This document shows positions 5,338 through 5,369 of a stretch of 5,369 bases of DNA, piece after piece. Below the pieces are notes generated by a model. It worked only from the letters and a program-made list of their open reading frames with translations, had not been told where the DNA came from and made no database searches. A program made the translations under genes and the position numbers. Position 1 is the stretch's first letter; every line of letters starts with the position of its first letter. Source of the stretch: a bacterium (GTDB lineage: Bacteria; Zixibacteria; MSB-5A5; GN15; FEB-12); contig JAUXBJ010000176.1 of assembly GCA_030619425.1 (NCBI GenBank), positions 1 to 5,369 on the forward strand, given 5' to 3'.

Positions 5338-5369
5338 TCATAGTTACCGTGCTCCGAGTAAGAAACCCG

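Noticed and set aside
1..5369. A multi-gene defence or mobile system
   Set aside because: There are no nucleases, toxins, integrases, transposases, CRISPR repeats or phage genes. The four genes look like unrelated housekeeping or accessory functions with wide spacers.

Overview
This is a bacterial chromosomal window with four protein genes. Three are read leftward: a truncated ETF-quinone oxidoreductase at 1-1566, a small Spx/ArsC-like protein at 1808-2242, and an O-methyltransferase at 2774-3400. One is read rightward: a transglutaminase-like lipoprotein at 3706-5289. There is no sign of a phage, transposon, CRISPR array, rRNA or tRNA. The taxon cannot be fixed from the sequence. Shine-Dalgarno sites are clear, coding GC is moderate, and the transglutaminase-like protein has a layout I associate with Bacteroidetes and related FCB-group lineages. 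Together these suggest a Gram-negative bacterium of that broad kind, with low confidence.

Layout. Positions 1-1566 hold 522 codons of the ETF-QO, which feeds electrons from electron-transfer flavoprotein to the quinone pool. Its last part, with most of the 4Fe-4S ligands, lies outside the window. Positions 1567-1807 are a non-coding leader and spacer rich in inverted repeats, including elements that can pair in mutually exclusive ways just before the ETF-QO ribosome binding site. Positions 1808-2242 encode a thioredoxin-fold protein of the Spx/ArsC type that has lost the first active-site cysteine. Positions 2243-2773 are about 530 bases of AT-rich non-coding DNA. They contain a candidate promoter with a perfect 18-bp palindrome at its predicted start site, plus several weaker dyads. 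Positions 2774-3400 encode the O-methyltransferase. Positions 3401-3705 are the divergent promoter region for the lipoprotein gene, and 5290-5369 holds two successive hairpins after that gene.

The genes do not form an obvious pathway. The spacers (240, 530 and 305 bases) argue for separate transcription units rather than one operon. I found no convincing new multi-gene system. The best leads are regulatory: the palindrome at the promoter of the degenerate Spx/ArsC-like gene, and the switch-like leader of the ETF-QO gene.
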